Positions 51,705 through 64,000 are shown, numbered from the stretch's first letter. The stretch: DNA of 64,000 nt from Adineta steineri (GCA_905250115.1 CAJNOI010000010.1:147847-211846); one strand, 5' to 3'. A program made the numbers and translations. The notes: generated by a model from the sequence alone, not told the origin.

Positions 51705-52737
51705 ATGTTATTCACTAAGCATCCTTATTTATCTATATTATTAGTTATTTATTACTTTTCTTTTACTCCATTAATAAATTGTTGTAATATATGGAAAGCA
51801 TCCGAATGTCCACAACCTCCAACAGCTGATGATGAAGAAATTGTATGATATTTCTTACACATTTAAAATAATTAAATCATTTGTATTTTAGTTTAAATAT
51901 GATTTATATACACGTGAACAACTCTTTCAATTTTGTGATCAAGGAAAAAAATATGCCGAATGTGTTAATAAACGACTTCAATGTTGTGATTTAAAGAGTG
52001 AACATACAGGTGCATTAGCTGCTTTTGATGTTGGTCTTCAACAAAATGTAAGATTTCTCTTTTATTTGAAATTAAGGATATACAATTGTTTATATCGATA
52101 ACTTTAGGGTTGGAGATTAGGTAGATACTGTGCCGGTCTTGGTGGTACTACAATTATTCAATATAAATGTAAAACAACAACACTTTCACCAGCTAGAACA
52201 ACTACAACAACAAGTACAACATCATCAACGATGTCTCCATGTGAAGTTGAAGAAGTTAGTTAAATTAAATCTTATTTCTAATAATTCTATAAGAATAAAT
52301 ACTTAGGCTGGAAAAGAATGTAATGATATATTAGAAGAGCGACTTAAATTTGATGGAAGTTGGTCTGTACAAGAAAAAATACAGTGGTGTAAATCAGTTT
52401 CTGATTATATTCAATGTGCTGGTAAACATATAACAAATTGTTCGATAAGTGAAGTTCGTGATGATGTTGAACAACTTTCAAATTTTATGGAATATATTAT
52501 GAAACAAGCAAATTTAAATTGCCATGGTAAATTAAAACAAAAAAATCATATTGATTTTGTATTTTTTCTGTTTCAGGTGGTTTTTATGGTTGTGAACATG
52601 CTGTTACTGATGTACGTTGTCGATTAAGTGCAAGAAAATTTTATAGTGGTGAAGGATTTGATTCCGGATCAAAAATATTAACCATTGAATGGGTTTTATT
52701 TTTATCGATTATTTTAATATATTTGTGGAATATTTAA
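51705..52737 (+). CDS. Secreted or membrane-anchored cysteine-rich protein, duplicated module
   Basis: Five exons (51705-51842, 51892-52047, 52108-52254, 52307-52526, 52577-52737) join in phase to 274 codons including the stop. The protein opens with a signal peptide (about residues 1-26). Two cysteine-rich modules of about 60-75 residues follow, each starting with a Cys-(7 residues)-Cys helix (FCDQGKKYAEC and WCKSVSDYIQC), then more spaced cysteines, and separated by a Thr/Ser run. It ends with a hydrophobic segment LTIEWVLFLSIILIYLWNI at the very C-terminus, as in GPI-anchored proteins. The modules recall DUF19-like invertebrate secreted domains in spacing only; I do not recognise the family, and no function is assigned. 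Confidence 0.75.
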
Positions 52738-53382
52738 AAACGAAAAACTTTATCTTTTTTTTATATAATCTATATGATTATGATGAATGAACTCTTTTAG
52801 TACAAACAAAAAAATAGAACAATAGATATAATTGTAATTAGCTTGTTTTGTTTTTCTTCTTTCAGATATCTTATACAAAACTTTTTCTAATATAAAATAG
52901 ATACATACACAATAACCATGTGAATTCAAATGTAATAAAAAAAAATATTTTCTTTTCAATCAAGATAAAAATATTTTGTTAGAAAGACGATAGTGATCGA
53001 ATTCTCTTGTATTTACTTGAAATGAAAAGTTTTGTTGGATGATTTTATCATTGATAATTCTGATATGTACTAAGCTATTTTATGACTTCAATGATATATA
53101 TTCTATTATATAACAGAATAATAAACATGAACAGTGAAGTTACAAAGTGAAATGCACTGTTCGTTTATCTTTACAATTTTGATTGGAGTCTATCAATAAA
53201 ATCAAGTTAAAGGTAAAAAAAAATATACTGCGTGGTTTTTTTTATGTCAATAAGATATTAAATGATACCGATGAAATTTGAAACTTTCTACTACTATTGA
53301 TCTATAACAACAACAAAAACAAATAAGCCAGAAGGTTACTTCTAACCTATTGATCCACACGCACACACACACATCCCTCGAT
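52738..53382. other. Spacer before riboflavin transporter
   Basis: 645 bases, AT-rich, with a short (CA)n at about 53359-53372 just before the transporter start codon. No gene was seen. Confidence 0.4.
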
Positions 53383-54790
53383 ATGATAGAACACACAGAT
53401 TTAGAAATTACAATTAGGTAAATCGAAAAAATTAAGAATTTTTTGTAATTTTTCTTTGTTTTTTAATAGTGCAAATTCAAAAGACCGTAAATGGGCAGAA
53501 AATACTGTTTTTTGGCTTATAGTTATACTTAATTTAAGCACTTGGATAGATTTAAATAGCGTTTGGATTGAATTACCATTAATAGTGAATACTGCACCAG
53601 AACGTTGGACATTACCTTCGACATTATCATTAATTATAAGTCTTGCTAATGTATTTCCACTGTTAGTTGTTATAATACGATGGAGATTAGGTAAACGTTT
53701 TTCTGAAATTCCATATATCTATGTAATTATAATTGTTGGTGTTATTGCTTGTTGTTCTATTGGTGTATTTTGGAAACATACAGCATATATATTTGGTACA
53801 GAACGTAGTTTTGCATTGATTGTCTCTGTATTCGCTCTTGGAATACTTGATTGTACATCATCACTCGTTTTTTGTGATTATATGCGACGTTTTAAAGCTA
53901 AATATTTACATGCTATGTTTTTTGGTGAAGGTTTAACAGCTTCATTACCAACTTTAATTGCCGTAGTACAAGGTGTTGGAGGTGAAGCACATTGTATATT
54001 TAATAATCAAACATTAAAACTTGAACCTGTTTATTCACAACCTCGTTTTAGTGTATCAGTTTTTTTCTTTTTTGTTACGGGTATTATAGGAGCTTCTTTG
54101 ATTGCTTTTTTGATACTTCAAATGACATCAATTATTGATTTAGCTAAAGCTAATGATAAAATTCATCGAGAAGAAACTATTGAAACATGTGAAATGTTAT
54201 TAAAAGTTAATGAACAGATACCTACTAAACGAAAAATATCTTTATCGACACCAAATTCAATGACAAAAAAACAATTTTATATTCTTCAAGCATTGAATGT
54301 TATTAATTCAGGTATTTTATATGGTTGTTTACCAGCATTAATTACCTATTCATTATTACCATATGGTCAAAAAGCATTTTATTATTGTAGTATTCTTTTT
54401 CCTACTGCATATCCATTATCTGCACTTTATGCTTTAATTCGTCCAACATTATCAATATTTTGGATTATTCTTGGTTCAATATTTGGTTGCTTAATATGTT
54501 GTTTTATAATAATTACTGCTTGTCAAAGTCCTTGTCCATTATGGGCGGATACATTACATGGCGGAATTATAATGATTATTGCTTGGTTTACTTCATCATT
54601 TATACTTGCATATGTACGTATTGCTAGTGGAAATCGTATTAAATTAGCATGGCCAAACGAGAATGGACTATTTTATTTTGGTTTAAGTGTTCAATTAGGA
54701 ATTATATTTGGTGTTGTACCATTTTATTTACTTATTAATGTTTATGAAGTATTACAAGAAAGACTTCCATGTATGACATACTGTGTATGA
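53383..54790 (+). CDS. SLC52A: Riboflavin transporter, SLC52 family
   Basis: Plasma-membrane carrier for vitamin B2 uptake. Exon 1 (53383-53417) supplies MIEHTDLEITI plus two bases, and exon 2 (53470-54790) continues SANSKDRKW, for 451 residues in all. Family marks: TM1 region WIDLNSVWIELPLIV, GERW-like APERWTLPS, then about eleven hydrophobic segments; FWKHTAYIFG, GILDCTSSLVF, FGEGLTASLPTLIAVVQGVGG and C-terminal FYFGLSVQLGIIFGV. The 52-base intron is needed because exon 2 has no ATG before about residue 140. A short charged loop lies near residues 230-260. The gene stands alone with no riboflavin-related neighbours. Confidence 0.9.
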
Positions 54791-55804
54791 ATTAAGAATA
54801 GAATTAATTTGTGTTAAGTTTTGTCTATGATTTTTCTTTTATGATATAAAATCCTCTGATTCGAATAAATAGCAAAGATAAAAAATATTAAAACATTGTA
54901 TTTAATTAGAAATTAACTAGTTTTTTAGTATTCTTCTTGGAGGTGAATCGAGTGCACCATCTTTTGAAATCAAATGGACAATGAAAAAAGTATAATTGAA
55001 ATCTCGTTTTCATCATTTTCAAAGAACTTGATGACATCGATAATATGATTTCATTCTATTGAAAAATACAATTCTGATAAGTTTGAAAATAATCTTTTTT
55101 TTTGTTATTTCCTTGTCCTCGATTTCTTCTTTCATTCTTATATAACATCACAATTACAAAAACAAATTTAAATATTTCGTCTCAAACATCCGATATTACA
55201 TCCAACATAAAGGTGTCAATCTTCTAGACATTATTATGATGAGAACAAATAAATGCTGCACCCAAAAGAAATGAAAAGATTGATTGAGACGTTCTCTATT
55301 CTATTGAATAGTAAGTCATAGCGGCACGTATACATAGACAAATATTCAACATTTGCAGATGCTTAACAAGGGATTTGCTAACGACGTACAAATGATCGAT
55401 TCTTATCGTTCTTTTTCTTTTCATATGAAATTTCAATGACCAATAAATAAAACTCATATTTTTCGAACAATTTCCGTCAACGAAATCAAATCATTTTCTA
55501 ACACATTTCACATTTATTTACTTAGAAATTGCATTGCTCGATAGTCTTTTTCTCATTGTGTCAATTTATACAATTTGTTTTTGTTTTAGCATTGATTAAG
55601 AATGTGAATTACTTCCGGATATAATCATCCCATAGTATATTTAATGTGTGGATGAGAAAAGAAAAAAATAGTTTATTTCGAAGCCAGCCATTATACAATG
55701 AACTACATACATACAACACAAAAAAAATGAAAAAAGGAATTCCTTTGATTTTATTTTCGCAATTTATATTTATCACAGACCATCGAATGAATTAAATTAA
55801 AAAT
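54791..55804. other. Convergent spacer between riboflavin transporter and homeobox gene
   Basis: One kilobase between two converging 3' ends. AT-rich; no coding segment or RNA gene recognised. Confidence 0.45.
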
Positions 55805-58187
<2,383 letters not shown>

Positions 58188-58511
58188 GTTTATCTAGAAG
58201 GTAAATTTGTTGTAGATCTTGATAAAAATATTGATATCGCTAAAGTAACACCAAGTTGTCGTGTTGCATTAAAAAATGATAGTTATACATTACATAAAAT
58301 TTTACCAAATAACGTGACAAATAGAAAATCTATTTTATTTATATTTCTATGATTTGAGGCTGATCCATTAATTAATTTAATGGTGGTAGAAAAAGTTCCT
58401 GATTCTACCTATGAAATGGTGAGTGGTCTTGATAAACAAATAAAAGAAGTTATTGAATTACCAATTAAACATCCAGAACTATTTGATGCTTTAGAACTTA
58501 GTCAACCGGAA
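58188..58511 (+). pseudogene. PSMC5: Fragment of 26S proteasome ATPase PSMC5 (Rpt6)
   Basis: Two exons (58188-58313 and 58359-58511, 45-base intron) encode the OB-fold end and the start of the AAA region of Rpt6: [74 protein letters not shown]. Three residues usual after QIK are missing. The reading stops at QPE just before the expected GVLLYGPPGTGKT: nothing downstream supplies Walker A/B or the rest, and nothing upstream supplies the coiled coil. It is most simply a truncated duplicate; splice sites look intact, so transcription cannot be excluded. Confidence 0.75.
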
Positions 58512-58888
58512 GTAAGATTTCTTTTCTTTATGATTAATTTATTTATTGTTGAACAGTCTGTTATTACATACAAAAAAATAAATATGCTAAGACAAGAATC
58601 TTTTATTAGGATAATAATATCATCGATTTTTATGAGGGAATATTGACCCAAGTAGAACAAAATAGATTTATATCAAATGATAAGATTTTATTCTTAATAA
58701 AATATTTTTCTTGTATAGTTAATTGAAAATATCCAAGAATAATGTCAACAGGATACGACTATGGACATGTTCAATGTGAATAAACAGAATTTAATAAAAT
58801 ATACTTATTATTAATACTTGATCGGTTGATTTATTATTGAGAAAAATAGAATAATAGTAGTTATTCTAATTTTTACTTTTCTATTCTT
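58512..58888. other. Spacer between PSMC5 fragment and fucosyltransferase
   Basis: 377 bases, AT-rich. I looked here for the missing ATPase exons and found none. Confidence 0.5.
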
Positions 58889-60049
58889 TTATCGTAAAAT
58901 ATACTCAGTATTTTTATGTGCACGTACATTCCCATCTATTAAAAACCATGGTGGATAATAATATTCACGTCTTGAACATCCTGATGGATAAATTTTATCA
59001 TGAATTACTTCTCCGCCAGCAAGATAACCTGTCCACCATCCAAATGTTCCACCAGTTATAATTGAATGTTGACAAAGTGAAAGAATTACTAGATCATCAC
59101 CAATAGAATATGCTCCAGGTGTAAGAAAAATATTTGATTGCTTACGAAAGAGCCTTTTACAATAAGGTTTATCATCACTAGTAACTATAAAATGGGCGTT
59201 TGGATAGCGCATAGTATAATATTTGATAGCATCGAATAGATAAGCATCACTTGAAGAAAAACGTAAATCTACAAAATCTGAACGGCGTATATGAATTCCA
59301 ATCCATGTAGTCGAATTTAATTGAGATAGTTGTCTTTTGAAGGATTGATGATTTTCTAATAAAAATTGAGGTCTATAACCTCGTTTTCGTTGATAAAATT
59401 GAATAAAAAAATTCGAAACTTTCTCAAGTACTGATTGTGATGCAACAAAAATACGTTGTCGAAGTTCTTCATCATATTTAGCAAAATGTAGATATGATTG
59501 CCAATAACCTATGAGTTCAAACATTGTTCCTGATGGAATTGCATTTGGACGAGTTAATGTTGTAATATAATCACAAGCAACGTTCTGACTAATTCTATTC
59601 ATTGATTTTGAACTGTTACTAGTAAATGAATTAAATGTCGATGACGAGATAAGTAATGGGGACAGATCCAGAATAAATACTGATTTCAATTCATTGATCA
59701 TTTTTAATTCTAGATATAAATGACAAGAATGAAGACGAGCAAGACCATAAGCACTTGCAACTAGAAACATTCGATTACCCAAACGACCAATTGTACCTTG
59801 AATAGAAACGATACATGCAATTTTTTGTTCTGATGAAATATTTTGGCTTTTTGAAATATTTTGTTCGAATGAAATATTTTGACTTGTTGGAATAGTTTGA
59901 TTTTTTAAAATAATAACATTAATTGATGGTACAACTTTTATTTTCATAATATAGAAACTGATAAAAATGATTATTATCATAGTAATAGAAAGTAATAAAA
60001 TTGTATTGTATTTGACTGATAAAAAATTACATTGACATGCAAACTTCAT
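58889..60049 (-). CDS. Alpha-1,2-fucosyltransferase (GT11, FUT1/2-like)
   Basis: Golgi type II enzyme that transfers fucose from GDP-fucose to the 2-position of a terminal galactose. A single 386-residue frame without introns. A short cytoplasmic head and TM anchor (about residues 17-36) are followed by a stem with three repeats of the NISFEQ/NISSEQ type, which supply several N-glycosylation sites. The GT11 marks are GRLGNRMFLVASAYGLAR near residue 88, the GDP-fucose motif GIHIRRSDFVD near 250, TSDD near 290, and ITGGTFGWWTGYLAGGE near 340. Length and layout are those of animal FUT1/2. Lack of introns contrasts with the multi-exon genes around it and may reflect retroposition, family expansion or transfer. 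Confidence 0.92.
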   Translation of the reverse strand: MKFACQCNFLSVKYNTILLLSITMIIIIFISFYIMKIKVVPSINVIILKNQTIPTSQNISFEQNISKSQNISSEQKIACIVSIQGTIGRLGNRMFLVASAYGLARLHSCHLYLELKMINELKSVFILDLSPLLISSSTFNSFTSNSSKSMNRISQNVACDYITTLTRPNAIPSGTMFELIGYWQSYLHFAKYDEELRQRIFVASQSVLEKVSNFFIQFYQRKRGYRPQFLLENHQSFKRQLSQLNSTTWIGIHIRRSDFVDLRFSSSDAYLFDAIKYYTMRYPNAHFIVTSDDKPYCKRLFRKQSNIFLTPGAYSIGDDLVILSLCQHSIITGGTFGWWTGYLAGGEVIHDKIYPSGCSRREYYYPPWFLIDGNVRAHKNTEYILR

Positions 60050-61419
60050 CTTAAATTAGAATTTTGAGTAATATAATGTGTAAGTTTGACAGTAAATCAA
60101 ATGTTTTTGTTAACTATTATTAACTTGACAAGAAAAAAAATAAGAAAAGAAGATCATATGTGGTCTTAGAATATAGAACAAGCTGAGATGCATTTGTTAA
60201 GAAAAAAAATCAAAATCATATAATCTTTTAAAGTTCAAAAAATAGAAAATATGGTTTTTGTTTATCTGACAATATTTGTTAAAACTTTTCATAATGTCAG
60301 AATGAGAAAGGTAATGCTAGATTATGATCGTCTGATATGGTTTGAATAGATAAATAAATTGATTTGATTTATTTTCTATAACTATAAGATTCTTAATAAG
60401 CTGTGACAAGTTGCTAGAGGAATGAGTCTAATATTGATTATTTTAATATAATATCGCAGTATTTTATACATATTTTTGTATAGTGAAAAACCTATCGAAC
60501 CAACCTAGGTCGAACATGCTCTGTCGTAAACGAGAGTATAAGATACGGGCAAAATATGATCGTAATACTAAGACAGGTAATACGTCAAAATACGGCGAAA
60601 CACGACCGTATACGAATTTCGTACTCTTCGACCTAAGTAAGTGCAAAAAAATGGAGCAAAGATGTTCTGTAGGATGCGATAGCTACATATCTTTTAAGTA
60701 ACTACCAACATGCAGAAAACGTTTTAAAAACACTCACTTTCACGACATTTTCAATGACGAGACTCAATTCTTTATCATGAAATTTTACTATAAAAGTTCG
60801 ATCAGATATGAGAGAAAAGGTTTGAAATTTTTGGCTATCTTATGATTGAACAAAATATATAGAGAAGTCTGAATATATGCGGATTAGTCTCCATTAAAAA
60901 ATATAATATCGAGTAAATCTACTCAATTTTATTTTTATTGCGAGATAGAAAAACTCTAACATTAATGAACTTTTTCGCATCATATCTAAATATTTTTATG
61001 AAAGAGTTCATCAAAACTTCTCCATATGAACTTTTCTCGCTAAAAAGTATATTGGGGGTGTAAGCTTTCCGGCATGGTAGCTCAAGTGTCAAGATTTTGA
61101 ACTAAGTAAAATAATTAAAAGATGAGATGTAACTATTATGCATATAAAATAAGTATTAATCAGTTGAGCAGTGTACCCATAGGTATAATGTGTTTTTGCA
61201 ACATACTACCTTTATATGATATTCTCCTTTTGATGTAACCTCGATTGTAGTATATATATATATATATATTTGTATTTTCTCCTGTTCTCTTCTCTTTTCT
61301 TCTCATGCGTAGCGAGTAACTTGTTGTAACAACTACATAAGTACGTGCAAAAGAAAAAGAATAATACAACTAGACAGTGAAATAGTGAAGTGAGCACCAT
61401 ATAATGACCCGTAAGTTGC

Positions 61420-61488
61420 CGTAAACGATGACCGTTTACGTGTCAACAGCAACGGTGGTTGACACAACTATCATTTTTCACCGTTGCT
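61420..61488. repeat. Cluster of interlocking palindromes
   Basis: Three perfect stems follow one another: CGTAAACG/CGTTTACG (61420-61427 with 61433-61440), GTGTCAAC/GTTGACAC (61440-61447 with 61458-61465) and AGCAACGGTG/CACCGTTGCT (61448-61457 with 61479-61488). The last two overlap, so only one can form at a time. Confidence 0.75.
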
Positions 61489-61533
61489 GAGCCTCGTTGT
61501 GTCTATTACGCAAAATCGCTATTTATGTGTTGA

Positions 61534-61585
61534 GGGTGTGGGTGTAGGTGTGGGTTTTGTTTTTTTTACACACACACTCACACCC
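61534..61585. repeat. TGTGGG-type telomere-like tract with inverted partner
   Basis: 61534-61554 is a G/T-rich tract with two TGTGGG units (61537-61542, 61549-61554), and 61568-61585 is a C/A-rich near complement. TGTGGG is the reported bdelloid telomere repeat. Origin from a telomere is an inference; a simple GT microsatellite is the alternative. Confidence 0.4.
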
Positions 61586-61649
61586 TTGCCTATGTATTAA
61601 ATAATAAGCTAGTCAATAATTATGCCGGTCTACCGGTCTGGCCAATTCC

Positions 61650-61669
61650 TATCGGTACCGGTACCGATA
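61650..61669. repeat. 20-base perfect palindrome with TACCGGT motifs
   Basis: TATCGGTACCGGTACCGATA equals its own reverse complement. Two further TACCGGT copies lie nearby at about 61631 and 61682. Function unknown. Confidence 0.7.
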
Positions 61670-61870
61670 AGAAAAAAACCCTACCGGTTCTAACTCTGCT
61701 TAGTTGAATTCAAATGAGGGCGTGGCAAATCTCAAAATGAAACCGATTTTGAATAAACTTCTACTTCTGATTTCTGATTTTTACCAGAAATTTATGACAC
61801 TACTTCATTACAAGTTACTCAGAAATCAGAAGTTCCCTTCTTAAACTTCAAAAACTTTAAAATTTTGAAA

Positions 61871-62165
61871 TTCTAATGTAATATTGAGATATTTGTCTTA
61901 TCTATATAGGGACGTCATGGTCAGAAGCAAAGTAGAAATCAGAAGTTTACTTTTTGAATTTTAAAATTCTAGTGTAATATTGAGATGTTTGTATTGTCTA
62001 TATAGGGACCTCATGGTCAGAAGCAAAGTAGAAATCAGAAGTTTACTTTTTGAATTTTAAAATTCTAGTGTAATATTGAGATGTTTGTATTATCTACATA
62101 AGGACCTCATGGTCAGAAGCAAAGAAGAAATCAGAAGTTTACTTTTTGAATTTTAAAATTTTAAA
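61871..62165. repeat. 96-bp tandem repeat, about three copies
   Basis: The marker TTCTAATGTAATATTGAG recurs with TTCT at 61871, 61967 and 62063, exactly 96 bases apart. Each unit contains TCAGAAGCAAAG, GAAATCAGAAGTTTACTTTTTG and TTTTAAAATTCT in that order. Copies differ at a few positions only. The last unit runs into an inverted copy of itself at about 62165. Confidence 0.85.
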
Positions 62166-62310
62166 ATACAAAAAGTAAACTTCTGATTTCTGCTTTTCTC
62201 CTGACCCTGGGGTCTTCATAAAGATGATACAAAAATGTCAATATTATAGAAGAATTTTAAAATTTTAAAATTCAAAAAGTAAACTTCTGATTTCTGCTTC
62301 TCTCCTAATC
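62105..62310. repeat. Inverted copies of the 96-bp unit
   Basis: Sequence from about 62165 (AAAAAGTAAACTTCTGATTTCTGC onward) is the reverse complement of the end of the third unit, centred near 62162, and a second inverted copy starts near 62270. A weaker copy of the same arm lies left of the array at about 61755-61845. The whole cluster is a compound foldback. Confidence 0.7.
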
Positions 62311-63139
62311 AATGCGATCACCATATAAAAGAATTTTAAAATTTTCAAAATTTTCAAAAACTGAAATTTTCAAAAATTAACATTTTTAAAATTTTGACTT
62401 GTGGAATTCAAAATTTGTATCAGTTTGATATTTGCCACTCCATGATTCAAATCGAATATAATAATATGCATTGCATCAAATTGTATACGTTTTTATATTT
62501 GTCTCGTTGACAATTTAATTTTAATAAAATAAAATAAATTTTTGAAATAATATAGTTAAATTGTTAAAGTATTTTAAATTATCATATGAGAAATAATTCT
62601 AATTGATATCTACTTTTTCTTTCTGGTATATATCATGTTAATAGTTTTGTCGAGTAAAATTTTATACAAAAATATGATAGTGAATTCTGTGATTATCTGA
62701 CATAATTTTTAAAAGAATTCTTTACAATCAATCAAGCACGAGAATAATAAAAAACTGTTTATTAGAATGAACATTTAATTCTTATTTTCACGACAAACTG
62801 TTTCTGCCTTTCTAATACAAATCTTTCGAAGAGTACTTGATTGTCACGCAAAGATTACTGATATATAAAAGTTAATATACCATATCGATTAATTGATATC
62901 GTCATTTTCATTTCCGTTATTGAGCATTGATATTTTTGAATTTCACTAGAGTAATTATAAACAATAGAACTAGTACAGAAATATATATTACAACAATTTT
63001 ACTATGCATTCCTTTTATCCTTTAACATTTGTTATATAGAAAAATGTGTTTTTTTTATCGTTAACCATTTTGTCACATAGTTATTAACATATTAAAGTTA
63101 TACATGAGTTGCTAACAGCATTTTAAGATCAAATTTTAT

Positions 63140-63209
63140 TTCTTTGGCAGAATATGAAATAAGTTACAAAATTCTGAATTCTTCTGAGTAAGAATTTTGC
63201 ATCTACTGT
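63140..63209. mobile_element. Second copy of the 57.8-kb MITE-like arm
   Basis: About 70 bases (AATAAGTTACAAAATTCTGA, AGTAAGAATTTTGCA) match 57857-57925 in the same orientation with scattered differences. No partner arm is visible nearby, so this is a truncated copy. Confidence 0.6.
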
Positions 63210-63597
63210 CAAACGATAGTCGTCTTCCTCTCAGTAATTTCACAGAGGATCCATAGAAATCAAAGATTTTCTCGAACGTCATTGACGTAGACAGGTATAT
63301 TCTGCACTTCTGTGTTTATGGTTATTGAAAGAAAAGATTTCTCTGGAAAATCAAGAAAATGTATTATAGTATCCAATTAATATTTGTGGAAATACACAAT
63401 CAAGTTTAATTTTATAATAATAAATCTCTGTTATTAACGTATGAATGCATAGTATTGCCCTCTTTTTATATTTCTTCAAAAATGTAATTTCATCACTATG
63501 ATAAAACTTATGCAAGTTTTATTTCGCAGGATAAAAATTTTTATAGTCCAATAATAGATTAGTAAATATTCACTTTTTTCATATTTATAAATTCATA

Positions 63598-64000
63598 ATG
63601 AGTTCGACATCTAAAATATCTCGTGTAAGCATTTTATTTCAAATTTATTCATTTAAAAATATTTATACATTAGGAAGCATTACACAAATCTGTTGACGAA
63701 CTATTATCCTATTCTCATAATAAACGTAAACGCAATTTTATTGAAACAATTGAATTACAAATAATTTTAAAAAACTATAACACTTTACGTGAAAAACGTT
63801 TTTGCGGTTCAATTCGACTTCCATATACAATTCGTCCTCGTCATAAAATTTGTCTCTATGGTGATGAAGAACATTGTAATGAAGCACGTACTAATAATAT
63901 ACCCTGTATGACTACGGAAGATTTAAAACGTTTAAATAAAGATAAAAAAAAGAAACGTAACCTTGAGCATCGTTATCATACATTTTTAGCATCCGAAACA
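63598..64000 (+). CDS. RPL10A: Ribosomal protein L10A (uL1), 3' part outside window
   Basis: Large-subunit protein of the L1 stalk, which guides tRNA release. Exon 1 (63598-63624) encodes MSSTSKISR and exon 2 runs from 63674 to the window edge, 118 residues in all. It aligns with RPL10A from the start: KRKRNFIETIELQI-LKNY, KRFCGSIRLPYTIRPRHKICLYGDEEHCNEA, and FLASE at the end. The short first exon with an early intron is normal for ribosomal protein genes. Sequence is somewhat diverged from vertebrate RPL10A in the GSIRLPYTIRPRH stretch. Two thirds of the protein should continue beyond 64000 minus about 100 residues already seen. Confidence 0.9.

Larger units (their letters stand above)
60050..63597. 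other. Repeat-rich spacer before RPL10A
   Basis: 3.5 kb with no recognisable gene. It contains nested palindromes (61420-61488), a TGTGGG-like tract with an inverted partner (61534-61585), a 20-base palindrome (61650-61669), a 96-bp tandem array with inverted flanks (61755-62310) and a MITE-like copy (63140-63209). Confidence 0.6.

Noticed and set aside
61160-61400. Minus-strand frames with YIYIYI runs
   Set aside because: They translate a TA microsatellite and lack any domain.

Overview
The window is AT-rich animal nuclear DNA. Its genes are cut by many short introns, mostly 45-65 bases, with GTAAG-type donors and TTTNAG acceptors. Gene content (axonemal dynein, kinesin-13, MECOM/PRDM16-type and Pitx-like transcription factors, srGAP, plasma-membrane calcium pump, GT11 fucosyltransferase) points to a small ciliated invertebrate. 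The tiny introns, homopolymer-rich spacers and a TGTGGG telomere-like tract fit a bdelloid rotifer best. That assignment is an inference. The exon chains below were built by hand from splice sites and reading phase. For the complete genes the summed exon lengths are multiples of three, and the dynein exons sum in frame from the first complete codon in the window.

Layout. 12-20463 (+): an axonemal dynein heavy chain, DNAH10-like, missing only its 5' end, with 57 exons. Its 3.06-kb intron holds a complete kinesin-13 gene on the same strand (4119-6329). 20464-26065: gene-poor spacer rich in microsatellites. 26066-31295 (+): a MECOM/PRDM16-type zinc-finger gene with long 5' introns. 31583-33000 (-): a small five-exon gene for a signal peptide/six-cysteine/one-TM/PPxY protein of Shisa-like (STMC6) design, with a dead mariner-type transposase in its last intron. 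33461-36245 (-): a PDE1-like cyclic-nucleotide phosphodiesterase. 37625-41993 (-): a plasma-membrane calcium ATPase.

43957-50536 (+): an srGAP (F-BAR, RhoGAP, SH3), head to head with the calcium pump. 51705-52737 (+): a five-exon secreted cysteine-rich protein with a duplicated module. 53383-54790 (+): an SLC52-type riboflavin transporter. 55805-56626 (-): a Pitx-like K50 homeobox gene. 58188-58511 (+): a fragment of the proteasome ATPase PSMC5/Rpt6. 58889-60049 (-): an intronless alpha-1,2-fucosyltransferase. 60050-63597: a repeat-rich spacer with palindromes, a telomere-like tract, a 96-bp tandem array and MITE-like copies. 63598-64000 (+): the start of RPL10A.

Functionally the window mixes ciliary motility (dynein), microtubule depolymerisation (kinesin-13), second-messenger signalling (PDE, calcium pump), Rho-GTPase and membrane shaping (srGAP), development (MECOM-like, Pitx-like) and housekeeping (RPL10A, riboflavin uptake). 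The neighbours do not form an evident pathway. The least expected items are the nested kinesin, a 12-base micro-exon inside the dynein AAA1 P-loop, a cassette exon and alternative last exons, the Shisa-like gene, the duplicated cysteine-rich protein, and the structured repeat cluster at 61.4-62.3 kb.
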